This document shows positions 9,083 to 18,530 of a stretch of 64,000 bases of DNA, piece by piece (position 1 is the stretch's first letter; every line of letters starts with the position of its first letter). Under the pieces are notes generated by a model, which was not told the origin of the DNA, ran no database searches, and saw only the letters and a list, made by a program, of their open reading frames with translations. This DNA is from Halomonas eurihalina. Lineage in GTDB: Bacteria; Pseudomonadota; Gammaproteobacteria; Pseudomonadales; Halomonadaceae. The stretch lies in NCBI RefSeq assembly GCF_008274785.1, contig NZ_VTPU01000001.1, positions 62,001 to 126,000 on the forward strand, given 5' to 3'. A program made the position numbers and the translations under genes.

Positions 9083-10555
9083 TCAGAAGGTGGAAAGCCC
9101 GCTGGCCTCCATCAGTCGATACCGCCACCAGGCCATGGGGCCCACGTCATCGGCCTCGGTGTATTCGCGACTGGTGGTGCGCGTCGGCGTCGAGTGCCAC
9201 TGTCGCTCGACATAGTCGATGGCGTCGGCCAGGGCCGGCTGCGTCGCCGGCCCCGTCACGCCTACGCTGGTCTCCAGATTGAGATCGTCCAGGTTCCGGC
9301 GCGTGTAGTTGGCCGATCCCAGTATCATCGAGACATCGTGGCCCACCGCCGGTCGATGGAGCAGCAACTTGGTGTGGCACTGCTCGCCCCGGGTAACGCA
9401 CCAGCGCACTTCGACATCGGCCGCTTCCAGCTCCTCGGCCACCGGACGATTGGGAATGCCGTCCTTCTCGATGCCGAAGGCCTCGCGATTGGCATCGAGC
9501 AGCACGCGCACCGTCACGCCACGCCGGCGCGCCTCGATCAGCGCGTCGATCACGGGCCGGTGCGACAGATAGAAGACCGCGACATCCAGCCGGTCGCCGG
9601 ACACCGCGTCGCGTATCACCTGCAGCAAGGCATCGCGAATCGCCCCTTCGGTCAGCACCCGCAAGGTCGCGCCCTCGGGCTCGCTGGACGGTTCGGGCGG
9701 CGGTGGGCCAGGCAGCGTCACGCCGGCCCAGGCCGCGACCGGGCGCTCCGAGGCCAGTAGATCGAGCGCCGCCGGCCCCTCGAAGCGCAGCGCCAGGTTA
9801 TCGTGCAGACTGCTCGCATCATGAGGGTTGGCGGAAGTCACCAGCCCCGCCCAGCCATCGCCCTGATCCACGACCAGCGTCTTGCGGTGGTTGGCACGGA
9901 AATTGAGCAGCGCCAGATAGCTGCGCAGGGTCACGCGCCCATAGCCCATCGCGTTGGGCAGCCAGCCGCCTTCGGGATCATTGCCCAACCGGTCGATCCC
10001 CAGGTGCCAGAGGCCGGACCACAGCGGGTTGGACGCACGCAGCCGGTCCAGATCGGTCATCACGACCTTGATACCCGCCTCGCGCAGCCGCTCGAGATGC
10101 TCCAGCGCCAGGCCGCCGTACACCGTGTTCAGCGGATCGGTAATCACCACCGCCTCGAGACCGGAATAGCGGGAGCGCTGCTCGATCAGCGCATCGGTGA
10201 GGCGAGACGAGAGCGGCACGAAATCGGCGTCTTCCACCGCATCGCCCGCGAAGTCGTTGAACAGAAACATGTCCATCACGATCAGGCGGCGAGCCTGGCC
10301 GATCATCGCCAGCGCTTCGTCGAAGATCGCCTGGGCGAGATGCCGCTGCCCCGAGTCGTCATACCAGGTCTCGTCGACGAGCAGACGCGCCTCGACGGCG
10401 CGCCGCTCGGGATGCGCCTGCCCGACTCCCTCGGGCAACGGCTTGTATCGCTGCCAGGCGGCCATGGCACCCCATAGCACCAGCACAATGGCCAAGGCTC
10501 CCCACAGCCACATGATCCTGCCGCTTCCCCGGCGGCTACTTGCGAGTCTCGGCAT
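9083..10555 (-). CDS. Phospholipase D/cardiolipin-synthase-like protein
   Basis: A 490-residue protein with one N-terminal membrane segment (about residues 15-33) and two PLD repeats. The first catalytic motif is canonical, HRKTLVVD followed by TSAN. The second reads HTKLLLHR then GSANYT: the Asp expected five residues after Lys is replaced by Arg and an Asp appears six positions later, so the spacing is altered. The fold implies phosphodiester hydrolysis or transfer on membrane lipids; the substrate is not deducible. An AGGGAG ribosome site seven bases before the ATG at 10555 fixes the start. It follows ureJ on the same strand after 96 bases and could be read from the urease operon. Confidence 0.83.
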   Translation of the reverse strand: MPRLASSRRGSGRIMWLWGALAIVLVLWGAMAAWQRYKPLPEGVGQAHPERRAVEARLLVDETWYDDSGQRHLAQAIFDEALAMIGQARRLIVMDMFLFNDFAGDAVEDADFVPLSSRLTDALIEQRSRYSGLEAVVITDPLNTVYGGLALEHLERLREAGIKVVMTDLDRLRASNPLWSGLWHLGIDRLGNDPEGGWLPNAMGYGRVTLRSYLALLNFRANHRKTLVVDQGDGWAGLVTSANPHDASSLHDNLALRFEGPAALDLLASERPVAAWAGVTLPGPPPPEPSSEPEGATLRVLTEGAIRDALLQVIRDAVSGDRLDVAVFYLSHRPVIDALIEARRRGVTVRVLLDANREAFGIEKDGIPNRPVAEELEAADVEVRWCVTRGEQCHTKLLLHRPAVGHDVSMILGSANYTRRNLDDLNLETSVGVTGPATQPALADAIDYVERQWHSTPTRTTSREYTEADDVGPMAWWRYRLMEASGLSTF

Positions 10556-10651
10556 GCCGGCGCTCCCTGCTACTGATGGCCAGTCCTCTGGCCCCATACC
10601 GAGCAGCATACCGGCTTGCCGCCCAGCGTGCAGGTTCCGGCGTCCGCCAGG

Positions 10652-11242
10652 TCAGGACAGGGCGAAGAAGGCGCCAATCGCCGCGATCACGCCACCGACA
10701 ACGCGCAGCGAGCGGTTCTGCCGAGCCTGCAGCCAGCCGCCGGCCAGACGCGCGCCCAGGGTGATGCCCAGAGTCGCCAGGCTGAAGCCCGCCAGATAGG
10801 TGACCAGCAAGGCGCCATGCGGCATCTCGGTGCCATGGGCATGGCCGTGGAAGAGCATGAAGCCTACCACCAGAAGGCCGCCGACCAGGCTCGGCAACTT
10901 CGCCAGGGTCGCGACCAGAACGCCCGCCAGCAGGACCGACAGCGCAATGGCACTCTCCACGCCCGGCAGGCCAATACCGGCGACGGCCAGTCCCGCCCCG
11001 ATGATCATGCCACCCACCGCGAGCAGCGGCACCGCCATGCGCAGTCGGCGCGACTGGCCGAGGCTCCACAGGCCGATGGCGGCCATCGCCAGCAGATGGT
11101 CAAGGCCGAACAGTGGATGCGCCAGACCGGCCATGAAGCCGCCCTGTTCGGTCCCGTGGCCGGGGTGCGCCATGGCCATGCCGGACACCAGCAGCAGGAT
11201 CGGGGCCGCGAGCCAGAAACGGAAATAAGGTACAGAAGGCAT
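10652..11242 (-). CDS. ureJ: HupE/UreJ family nickel permease
   Basis: A 196-residue inner-membrane protein with a cleavable signal sequence ending VSGMAMA, followed by HPGHG. The family signature HPLFGLDHLLAM and a second motif MLFHGHAHGTEMP supply the His residues thought to bind nickel, and six hydrophobic segments follow. HupE/UreJ proteins import Ni2+ for hydrogenase or urease; as the last gene of ureDABCEFG-J it must supply urease. The ATG at 11242 follows GAGATCACC and lies 40 bases after ureG. The chosen start removes an unsupported upstream extension through ureG. Confidence 0.93.
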   Translation of the reverse strand: MPSVPYFRFWLAAPILLLVSGMAMAHPGHGTEQGGFMAGLAHPLFGLDHLLAMAAIGLWSLGQSRRLRMAVPLLAVGGMIIGAGLAVAGIGLPGVESAIALSVLLAGVLVATLAKLPSLVGGLLVVGFMLFHGHAHGTEMPHGALLVTYLAGFSLATLGITLGARLAGGWLQARQNRSLRVVGGVIAAIGAFFALS

Positions 11243-11282
11243 GGTGATCTCCTTGTCGTGATCGAGGTTCATCGGTTGCAGT

Positions 11283-11909
11283 TCAGGAACGCTTGTCGAG
11301 CCGGTCGGGCAACATGCCGCGCTCGACGAGAAAATCGACGATGGTGTCCAGGCCCACGCCATCGTGCAGGTTGGTGAACACGAAGGGCCGCTCGCCACGC
11401 ATCATGGCGGCATCGCGCTCCATCACGTCGAGCGAGGCGTGCACCTGTTCGGCAATGTCGATCTTGTTGATGATCAACAGATCCGACTTGGTGATGCCCG
11501 GTCCGCCCTTGCGCGGAATCTTGTCGCCGGCCGACACGTCGATCACGTAGAGCGTCAGATCGGAGAGCTCCGGGCTGAAAGTCGCCGACAGGTTGTCGCC
11601 GCCGGATTCGACCAGCACCAGCTCGAGCCCCGGATGGCGGGCCTGGAGGTCGTCGATGGCGGCTAGGTTCATCGAGGCATCCTCGCGGATCGCGGTATGC
11701 GGACAGCCGCCGGTCTCGACCCCGAGAATCCGCTCGGCGGGCAGCGCCTGGTGATGCGTCAGGAAGTCGGCATCCTCGCGGGTGTAGATATCGTTGGTCA
11801 CCACAGCGAGGTCGTAGTGATCGCGCAATGCCAGGCAGAGCTGCTTGAGCAGTGCCGTCTTGCCGGACCCCACCGGCCCACCAACACCTACACGAAGGCA
11901 ATGTTTCAT
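11283..11909 (-). CDS. ureG: Urease accessory GTPase UreG
   Basis: UreG is the SIMIBI-class GTPase that drives nickel insertion into urease with UreD, UreF and UreE. The 208-residue product starts [20 protein letters not shown] (P-loop at residues 9-17) and contains [14 protein letters not shown], the metal-binding [15 protein letters not shown] (Cys-Pro-His), [16 protein letters not shown] and the NKIDIA guanine-specificity motif. Length matches the family (about 205). It is separated from ureF by a 171-base gap that contains repeat DNA and no gene, unusual for this operon, and is 40 bases from ureJ. Confidence 0.97.
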   Translation of the reverse strand: MKHCLRVGVGGPVGSGKTALLKQLCLALRDHYDLAVVTNDIYTREDADFLTHHQALPAERILGVETGGCPHTAIREDASMNLAAIDDLQARHPGLELVLVESGGDNLSATFSPELSDLTLYVIDVSAGDKIPRKGGPGITKSDLLIINKIDIAEQVHASLDVMERDAAMMRGERPFVFTNLHDGVGLDTIVDFLVERGMLPDRLDKRS

Positions 11910-11949
11910 ATTCTCGCTCCTTACATGAATTCCACTTCGAGAAGAGAAA

Positions 11950-11977
11950 GAAGTCGGAAGCAGGAAGTAGGAAGACG
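11950..11977. repeat. Degenerate 7-bp tandem array (4 units) in ureF-ureG gap
   Basis: Four consecutive heptamers GAAGTCG, GAAGCAG, GAAGTAG and GAAGACG, preceded by more purine-rich sequence from about 11938. They resemble the GGAAGAA units at 15786-15827 (other strand) and 29949-30011. No coding role is visible. Confidence 0.75.
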
Positions 11978-12026
11978 AGCTGACCGCAAGATTTGGAGCG
12001 ACAGGAGACGCCTTCTCTCTCGAAGA

Positions 12027-12072
12027 CTTGGCACCGTTCTTCACTCTTCTAACGGCGTTAGCCGCGCTTCCC
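12027..12072 (-). repeat. 46-bp intergenic module, copy 1
   Basis: This 46-base stretch is the reverse complement of 15726-15771 with 43 of 46 identities. It contains an internal dyad around GGCGTTAGCCGC. It lies just past the ureF stop, in the ureF-ureG gap, and is accompanied by a degenerate heptamer array about 50 bases away. Confidence 0.85.
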
Positions 12073-12080
12073 TCTTCCCG

Positions 12081-12770
12081 CTAACTCCTGAATAACCGCG
12101 AATACTGGGTCTCGTGCAGGGCGCTGGCGAGCGCCAGGCCGGGCAATGCCGGCCCGAGCTCATCGTCAGACAACCTCGATGCCGCCTCGACCGCCCGGGC
12201 CAGGGCGGGCCGCATGCGCTCAATGATGCGCTGGGCCGCCGTCTGCCCCAGCGGCAAGGCCTTGCAGGCCACCGCCAGCTGGTTCTCGAGCCAGGCCCAG
12301 GCAAAGCCCAACAGCGCCTCCCGCTCGGCAATCCCGCGTCGCCAGGCCGCCAGGCCGAACATCACCACATAGCCCGGTGTCTCGGGGATCCGTGGCGCTG
12401 TCGGCAGGAGCTCCAGGTTGCCCAGCAGCCGCACCAGCGCCGCGCCCAGGCGGTGTTCTTCCTCGAGCAGCTCCCGGGTCTCGCGATTGGCCTGCAGCCA
12501 GTCGTTCCAGTACACCAACGCCGCCGCGTCGTCGCCCTCCCAGGCCCGCATGACACGCACCAGCACCGGCAGGTCGCAGTGCGTCAGTCCATCGTCGAGC
12601 ACGCCCTGCATCCAGGCCTCGAGACTTTCCTCATCATTCACCCAGCCGAGCTCGAAGGCGCTCTCCAACCCCTGCGACCAGGCAAAGGCACCGATCGGCA
12701 ACGCCGGGCTGACCAGTTGCAGCAGCCCCGCCAGGGCCAGCGGATCGCGATGGTCGGCTTCAATGGACAT
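12081..12770 (-). CDS. ureF: Urease accessory protein UreF
   Basis: UreF joins UreD and UreG on the urease apoprotein and gates nickel delivery. The 229-residue product has the family opening LLQLVSPALPIGAFAWSQGL (residues 14-33), the middle EHRLGAALVRLL and GYVVMFGLAAWRRGI regions and the conserved LENQLAVACKALPLGQTAAQ, ending near SRLFRS. The ATG at 12770 lies 11 bases inside the ureE 3' end, so translation is coupled to ureE. Length is normal (about 225). The 171 bases downstream, before ureG, hold repeats. Confidence 0.96.
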   Translation of the reverse strand: MSIEADHRDPLALAGLLQLVSPALPIGAFAWSQGLESAFELGWVNDEESLEAWMQGVLDDGLTHCDLPVLVRVMRAWEGDDAAALVYWNDWLQANRETRELLEEEHRLGAALVRLLGNLELLPTAPRIPETPGYVVMFGLAAWRRGIAEREALLGFAWAWLENQLAVACKALPLGQTAAQRIIERMRPALARAVEAASRLSDDELGPALPGLALASALHETQYSRLFRS

Positions 12771-13233
12771 GATCGTGACCGTGATGATGACCGGCTGCGA
12801 CATAGGCGCCAGGCTCGGGATCAAACGGCGCTTCATGGCACTCGAGCCGTGCGCCGAGCCGTTCGGCCAGCTCTTCCAGTACATGATCCGGCGGAAAGCG
12901 CACGAAGCCGCCGCGCTCGTTCTCGCCCAGCGCCAGCTGCACATGGCGGTTACCCAGGTGATAGGCGAGCCTGGCCAGCGGCAGGCCGGTATCGATCCAT
13001 CCCGTGACCACCGACTCGTCGGCCGCACGGACCATCACGACCTCCCCGCTCTCGGCACGCAGGCCATCGCCATCGCGCAGCACCGCGCCGCGATCCAGGA
13101 ACAACCCCAGCTCACGGCCACCATCGCTGGTCGCCTTGAGACGCCCTCGGGTACGCGACTCGAACGGCAAGGTCAGGGTGTCACTCGCCCGCGCCGCTTC
13201 GATGGGCCCCAGGCGTTCGGTCAGTTTCAACAT
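12760..13233 (-). CDS. ureE: Urease nickel metallochaperone UreE
   Basis: UreE carries Ni2+ to the urease activation complex. The 157-residue protein has the N-terminal peptide-binding region (MLKLTERLGP...), the metal-binding domain with YHLGNRHVQLALGE carrying the conserved His, and a His-rich tail, GHHHGHDHVH, of the Klebsiella type that binds extra nickel. The ATG at 13233 follows GAGGGTG. It overlaps ureF by 11 bases. Between it and ureC there are only 57 bases, including a short heptamer array that reaches the ureC stop codon. Confidence 0.96.
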   Translation of the reverse strand: MLKLTERLGPIEAARASDTLTLPFESRTRGRLKATSDGGRELGLFLDRGAVLRDGDGLRAESGEVVMVRAADESVVTGWIDTGLPLARLAYHLGNRHVQLALGENERGGFVRFPPDHVLEELAERLGARLECHEAPFDPEPGAYVAAGHHHGHDHVH

Positions 13234-13266
13234 CAATTCACCCTCAGTTTCGGGCCTCGAGCTTTG

Positions 13267-13290
13267 AGCTCGTAGCTCGTAGCTCGTAGC

Positions 13291-13292
<2 letters not shown>
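13267..13292. repeat. AGCTCGT tandem heptamer (3.7 copies) at the end of ureC
   Basis: Three perfect copies of AGCTCGT and a partial fourth run from the ureC-ureE gap up to the ureC stop codon. The unit length (7 bp) is the same as in the purine-rich arrays elsewhere in the window, but the sequence differs. Confidence 0.8.
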
Positions 13293-15026
<1,734 letters not shown>

Positions 15027-15030
<4 letters not shown>

Positions 15031-15359
15031 GACTGGCCTCCCTGGTCATCGGCGTCCAGCGCGCCCATCACTTCGCCGCGGAAACCGTAGATATGGCGGC
15101 GACCGGTAAACGGAATCAGCGTCACCTCGCGACTCTGGCCCGGCTCGAAGCGGATCGCCGTGCCGGCAGCCACGTCGAGGCGATAACCACGCGCCTTCTC
15201 TCGCTCGAAGACCAGCGCCGGATTGACCTCGGCAAAGTGATAATGGGAACCGACCTGAACCGGCCGATCGCCGGTATTGGCGACGTCGACGGTAACGCGC
15301 TCGCGCCCCTCGCAGAGCGCGATCTCGCCGTCCTGAAGCTGGTATTCACCGGGAATCAT
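15027..15359 (-). CDS. ureB: Urease beta subunit
   Basis: The beta subunit packs with UreA and UreC in the (abc)3 trimer. I use the ATG at 15359, giving [11 protein letters not shown], the universal family start (110 residues); it has AAGGA eight bases upstream, while the in-frame ATG at 15368 has the same AAGG directly abutting. Conserved segments are [32 protein letters not shown] and [14 protein letters not shown]. It overlaps ureC by four bases and follows ureA by 24 bases. Confidence 0.96.
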
Positions 15360-15383
15360 GGAACTCATCCTTTGCAGCCAGTT

Positions 15384-15686
15384 TTAGACGATGGGGTTAT
15401 GTACGGTCACGAGCTTGGTCCCATCGGGGAAGGTCGCCTCCACCTGCACCTCATCGACCATCTCGGCCACCCCCTCCATGACATCGTCGCGACCCAGGAT
15501 CTCGCGACCGTAGCCCATCAGTTCGGCCACCGTGCGTCCGTCGCGGGCGCCCTCCAGGATCTCGAAGCTGATCAACGCCACCGCCTCGGGATAGTTGAGC
15601 TTGAGCCCGCGCGCCCGACGGCGCTCGGCCAACTGCGCCGCCGAGAACAGCAGCAGCTTGTCCTTGTCGCGTGGGGTCAGTTCCAT
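15384..15686 (-). CDS. ureA: Urease gamma subunit
   Basis: The 100-residue product is the standard gamma subunit: [20 protein letters not shown] at the start, [40 protein letters not shown] and [15 protein letters not shown] at the end. The ATG at 15686 has a GAGGAGATCGCT ribosome region. The first structural gene is separated from ureD by 143 bases of repeat-bearing DNA, so ureD and ureABC may not be equally expressed. Confidence 0.97.
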   Translation of the reverse strand: MELTPRDKDKLLLFSAAQLAERRRARGLKLNYPEAVALISFEILEGARDGRTVAELMGYGREILGRDDVMEGVAEMVDEVQVEATFPDGTKLVTVHNPIV

Positions 15687-15725
15687 AGCGATCTCCTCAA
15701 GATGTAAAACCGGCGCTTCACGCCC

Positions 15726-15771
15726 GGGAAGCGCGGCTAACGCCGCTAGAAGCGTGAAGAACGGCGCCAAG
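15726..15771 (+). repeat. 46-bp intergenic module, copy 2
   Basis: Reverse complement of 12027-12072 with 43 of 46 identities; contains the dyad GCGGCTAACGCCGC. The two copies face opposite ways on either side of ureA-ureF, 3.7 kb apart, each with a purine/pyrimidine heptamer array on the same side of the module. Confidence 0.85.
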
Positions 15772-15785
15772 CGCCTCCAAGCACC

Positions 15786-15827
15786 CTCTTCCTTCTTGCT
15801 TCTTCTTTCTTACGTCTTCCCTCTTCC
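15786..15827. repeat. Degenerate 7-bp tandem array (6 units) in ureD-ureA gap
   Basis: Six consecutive heptamers on the plus strand, CTCTTCC, TTCTTGC, TTCTTCT, TTCTTAC, GTCTTCC and CTCTTCC. Their complement has the consensus GGAAGAA, the same unit as the perfect array at 29949-30011. It runs up to the 3' end of ureD. Confidence 0.8.
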
Positions 15828-15829
15828 GC

Positions 15830-16720
15830 TCAAGTCCTCCAGATCCGCGGCTCGTGGGCCTCACACCCCGCCAACCGGGGCCGCAGTATTTCCCAGGCAC
15901 GCCGACACGACTCCCAGGCCTCATTGCGCGAATCCCCCAGGTAACGCAACAGCAGGACGTCATTGCGCAGCGTGACCGCCCAGCGCGGCGAGGCCGTCAA
16001 CCCATCTCGCAAGGCCGTGATGGCGTCGTCCGCATCGTCGAGGCCTACCGTCCAGAGCGAGGCCTGAACCGTGGCGCCGCCCTGCCCCCAGTAACCACCA
16101 AAGCGAGGATGCTCGGGTTCCAGGGGCTGTCGCTCCAGCCATAACGGCCGCCCTGCCCGAGTCAGGTGAAAGCGCTGTTCCAGGCATCCGCTGGCAAAGG
16201 GCAAATCGCTAGCCGGACGCCCCAGTGCCAGTACCTCCCAGCCCAGGCAGCGGGCCTGGTCGCTGAGCTCTATGGTCGTCGTCTGCTGGCCCCGGGAACC
16301 GTCGAAGGCGATCGTCTCCTGGGGCAACCACTCGAGGATGGCGTCGTCTTCCACCCGCAGCCGGGTGTTCTGCTCCCAGGTCACGGCGTGGCTATCGGCC
16401 CGGTAGAGCTTGTTGGCAGCCGGGGTCGTCAACAGTGCTCGAGCGCCAGCCGCCACCTCGACATCGATATTCAGCGAGTCGCCACTGACCACCCCACCGG
16501 GCGGATGCAACAGGTAGACATGGCAAGCTTCCGAGCCACCTTCCGGATAGAAGGGCCTCTGGACGCGCAATGGCCCTTGGTGACGCGCCCGCGCCAAGCG
16601 GGTATGGCCATCCGCACGAGCATCGAACCCCAGTTCCAGCGAGGCGGCCCAACGGCGATGACCATCGAAACGGTGACCGGACTCGTCAGGCGAAGGAATG
16701 GCGCGTGGAATAGCCGTCAT
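15830..16720 (-). CDS. ureD: Urease accessory protein UreD (UreH)
   Basis: UreD is the scaffold that binds the urease apoprotein and recruits UreF and UreG. The 296-residue protein carries the family patterns LLHPPGGVVSGDSLNIDVEV, ALLTTPAANKLYR, EWLPQETIAFDGS and, near the C-terminus, LLLRYLGDSRNEAW. The ATG at 16720 is chosen: it has an AGGA ribosome site, and the sigma-54 promoter at 16766-16781 would start transcription near 16755, which excludes the ATG at 16753 and any longer form. It heads the ureDABCEFGJ operon. Confidence 0.94.
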   Translation of the reverse strand: MTAIPRAIPSPDESGHRFDGHRRWAASLELGFDARADGHTRLARARHQGPLRVQRPFYPEGGSEACHVYLLHPPGGVVSGDSLNIDVEVAAGARALLTTPAANKLYRADSHAVTWEQNTRLRVEDDAILEWLPQETIAFDGSRGQQTTTIELSDQARCLGWEVLALGRPASDLPFASGCLEQRFHLTRAGRPLWLERQPLEPEHPRFGGYWGQGGATVQASLWTVGLDDADDAITALRDGLTASPRWAVTLRNDVLLLRYLGDSRNEAWESCRRAWEILRPRLAGCEAHEPRIWRT

Positions 16721-16765
16721 TGACGAGAATCCTGTGTATCCGGTGGCGATCATTGCCTCATACCC

Positions 16766-16781
16766 AGCAAGTCGCGTACCA
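16766..16781 (-). promoter_or_regulatory. Sigma-54 promoter of the urease operon
   Basis: On the minus strand the 16 bases TGGTACGCGACTTGCT match the sigma-54 consensus TGGCACG-N4-TTGCW at all but one specified position, with exactly 10 bases between the -24 GG and the -12 GC. It lies 46 bases upstream of the ureD ATG. Confidence 0.72.
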
Positions 16782-16811
16782 ATTTGGTGAAGACACAAAA
16801 AAACCATTTTT

Positions 16812-16824
16812 AATCATATGGTTA
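16812..16824 (+). promoter_or_regulatory. IHF-like site upstream of ureD
   Basis: AATCATATGGTTA matches the IHF consensus WATCARNNNNTTR with one mismatch. It sits in an AT-rich stretch between the sigma-54 promoter and the NtrC-like half site, where IHF usually bends DNA at such promoters. Confidence 0.5.
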
Positions 16825-16857
16825 TATTGTACACAAACAGGTATCCAGATAACTGCA

Positions 16858-16864
16858 TGCACCA
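16858..16864 (+). promoter_or_regulatory. NtrC-like half site upstream of ureD
   Basis: TGCACCA, one arm of the NtrC consensus dyad (TGCACCA-N3-TGGTGCA), lies 77 bases upstream of the -24 element. The second arm is not conserved. Confidence 0.4.
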
Positions 16865-16936
16865 CAGCGACCGGTAAAAAGGCAGCCTTTCGCACCACTA
16901 CAGTGCGCATCGACACCATCTGCACCGGCACAGAGC

Positions 16937-16970
16937 AAAACGCCCGCCGCGATCGAAACCGTGACGGGCG
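16937..16970 (-). terminator. Terminator after urtE
   Basis: On the minus strand CGCCCG and CGGGCG flank an 18-base loop and are followed directly by TTTTG. It lies 23 bases past the urtE stop and separates the urt operon from the urease promoter region. Confidence 0.55.
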
Positions 16971-16992
16971 CTCGTAGCGCGTGACTGGAAGC

Positions 16993-17691
16993 CTAGACGG
17001 TCAAATGCTCCTTGATCAGCGCATCGGAGAGCTCGCCGATTTCTCCCCCGGCCACCGACCGACCACGGTCCAGGATGGCGAAACGATCGGCGTACCGGCG
17101 CGCAAAAGGCAGTTTCTGTTCCACCAGCAGCACGGTCAGGCCGTCCTCGGCGATCAGCCGGCGGATCACCTCGCCGATCTGGGTGACGATATTGGGCTGG
17201 ATGCCCTCTCCCGGCTCGTCGAGAATCAGCAGACGCGGCTCCAGCACCAGGGCGCGCCCGATGGCCAGTTGCTGCTGCTGGCCGCCGGAGAGATCGCCAC
17301 CGCGGCGATGGCGCATCTCGGCCAGCACTGGGAAGAGTTCATGAATGCGCTCGGGAATCGACTTGCGGCCGTCGCCACGCGCGGCCAGGCCGGTACGCAG
17401 ATTTTCCTCGACTGTGAGCAGCGGAAAGATCTGTCGGCCTTGAGGCACATAGCCGATGCCCAGTCGCGAGCGCTCCTCCACGCGCTTGCGGGTCAATTCC
17501 ACGTCATCGGCATAGCGGATACTGCCGGAGGCCGTGGCCACCTCGCCCATGACCGCCTTCATCAGCGTGGTCTTGCCGACCCCATTGCGCCCCATCACGC
17601 AGGTGCACTGCCCTGCCGGCACCTCGAGGTCGAGATCCCAGAGAGTATGGCTCTCGCCGTAGAACTGGTTGAGCGTGTCGATGCTCAGCAT
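16993..17691 (-). CDS. urtE: Urea ABC transporter ATP-binding protein UrtE
   Basis: A LivF-type ATPase subunit of 232 residues that energises urea import with UrtD. It has Walker A GRNGVGKTT (about residues 35-43), the family's GYVPQGRQIFPLLTVEENL Q-loop region, the signature LSGGQQQQLAIGRAL, Walker B LLILDEPGEGIQPNI and the switch His replaced by Gln in LLVEQK, which is usual for LivF/UrtE. Its ATG overlaps the urtD stop (TGATG). It is the last gene of urtABCDE. Confidence 0.96.
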   Translation of the reverse strand: MLSIDTLNQFYGESHTLWDLDLEVPAGQCTCVMGRNGVGKTTLMKAVMGEVATASGSIRYADDVELTRKRVEERSRLGIGYVPQGRQIFPLLTVEENLRTGLAARGDGRKSIPERIHELFPVLAEMRHRRGGDLSGGQQQQLAIGRALVLEPRLLILDEPGEGIQPNIVTQIGEVIRRLIAEDGLTVLLVEQKLPFARRYADRFAILDRGRSVAGGEIGELSDALIKEHLTV

Positions 17692-18530
17692 CAGGCGACC
17701 TCCCCCTCGACTCCCAGGTACACCTCGACCACCTTCGGATCGCTGGCAACCCGCTCCATGCTGCCCTCGGCCAGCACGCTGCCCTGGTGCAGCACCGTCA
17801 CGGTGCGTGCGATGGAACGCACGAAGCCCATGTCATGCTCGACGACCACCACCGACTGCTTGCCCTTGCCGGCCAGGCCGGTGAGCAGCTCGGCGGTGCG
17901 TTCCATCTCCTGCTCGGTCATGCCGGCCACCGGCTCGTCCACCAGCAGCAGGCGCGGCCGCTGCATCAGCAACATGCCGATCTCCAGCCACTGCTTCTGG
18001 CCGTGGGACAGGATGCCCGCTGGCGCCTGACGCAGCTCGATGAGACCAATGGTCGCCAGCACCTCCTCGATGCGCTCGCAAACCTCGCCGGTCAAACGCG
18101 CGGTCAGCGTGGGCAGGATGCGCTTGTCGGCGGCCATGGCCAGTTCCAGGTTCTCGAACACCGTCAACGCCTCGAACACCGTGGGTTTCTGGAACTTGCG
18201 ACCGATACCGAGACTGGCGATCTCCGGCTCGTTCATGGTCAGCAGGTCGTGACGGCTGCCGAACCACGCCGAGCCGGCATCGGGTCGGGTCTTGCCGGTG
18301 ATGATGTCCATCATGGTGGTCTTGCCGGCCCCGTTGGGACCGATGATGCAGCGCAGCTCACCGTCGTCGATGGTCAGGTTGAGGGCATCGATGGCCTTGA
18401 AGCCATCGAAGCTGACACTGACGTCTTCCAGATAGAGGATGGGCCCGTGGCGCACGTCCACCGGCGACGCCGCCGGCGCCAGGAAGTCGAAGACGCGTTC
18501 GCGATCGGCCAGGGATTGCAGGAAATTCAT
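17691..18530 (-). CDS. urtD: Urea ABC transporter ATP-binding protein UrtD
   Basis: A LivG-type ATPase subunit of 279 residues. Features are Walker A GPNGAGKTT, a FQKPTVFEALTVFENLELA Q-loop region, the signature LSHGQKQWLEIGM, Walker B LLLVDEPVAGMTEQE (an UrtD hallmark) and VVVEHDMGFVRSIA with the switch His. A 30-residue N-terminal leader precedes the ATPase core. The ATG at 18530 overlaps the urtC stop by four bases, and the gene end overlaps urtE by one. Confidence 0.96.
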   Translation of the reverse strand: MNFLQSLADRERVFDFLAPAASPVDVRHGPILYLEDVSVSFDGFKAIDALNLTIDDGELRCIIGPNGAGKTTMMDIITGKTRPDAGSAWFGSRHDLLTMNEPEIASLGIGRKFQKPTVFEALTVFENLELAMAADKRILPTLTARLTGEVCERIEEVLATIGLIELRQAPAGILSHGQKQWLEIGMLLMQRPRLLLVDEPVAGMTEQEMERTAELLTGLAGKGKQSVVVVEHDMGFVRSIARTVTVLHQGSVLAEGSMERVASDPKVVEVYLGVEGEVA

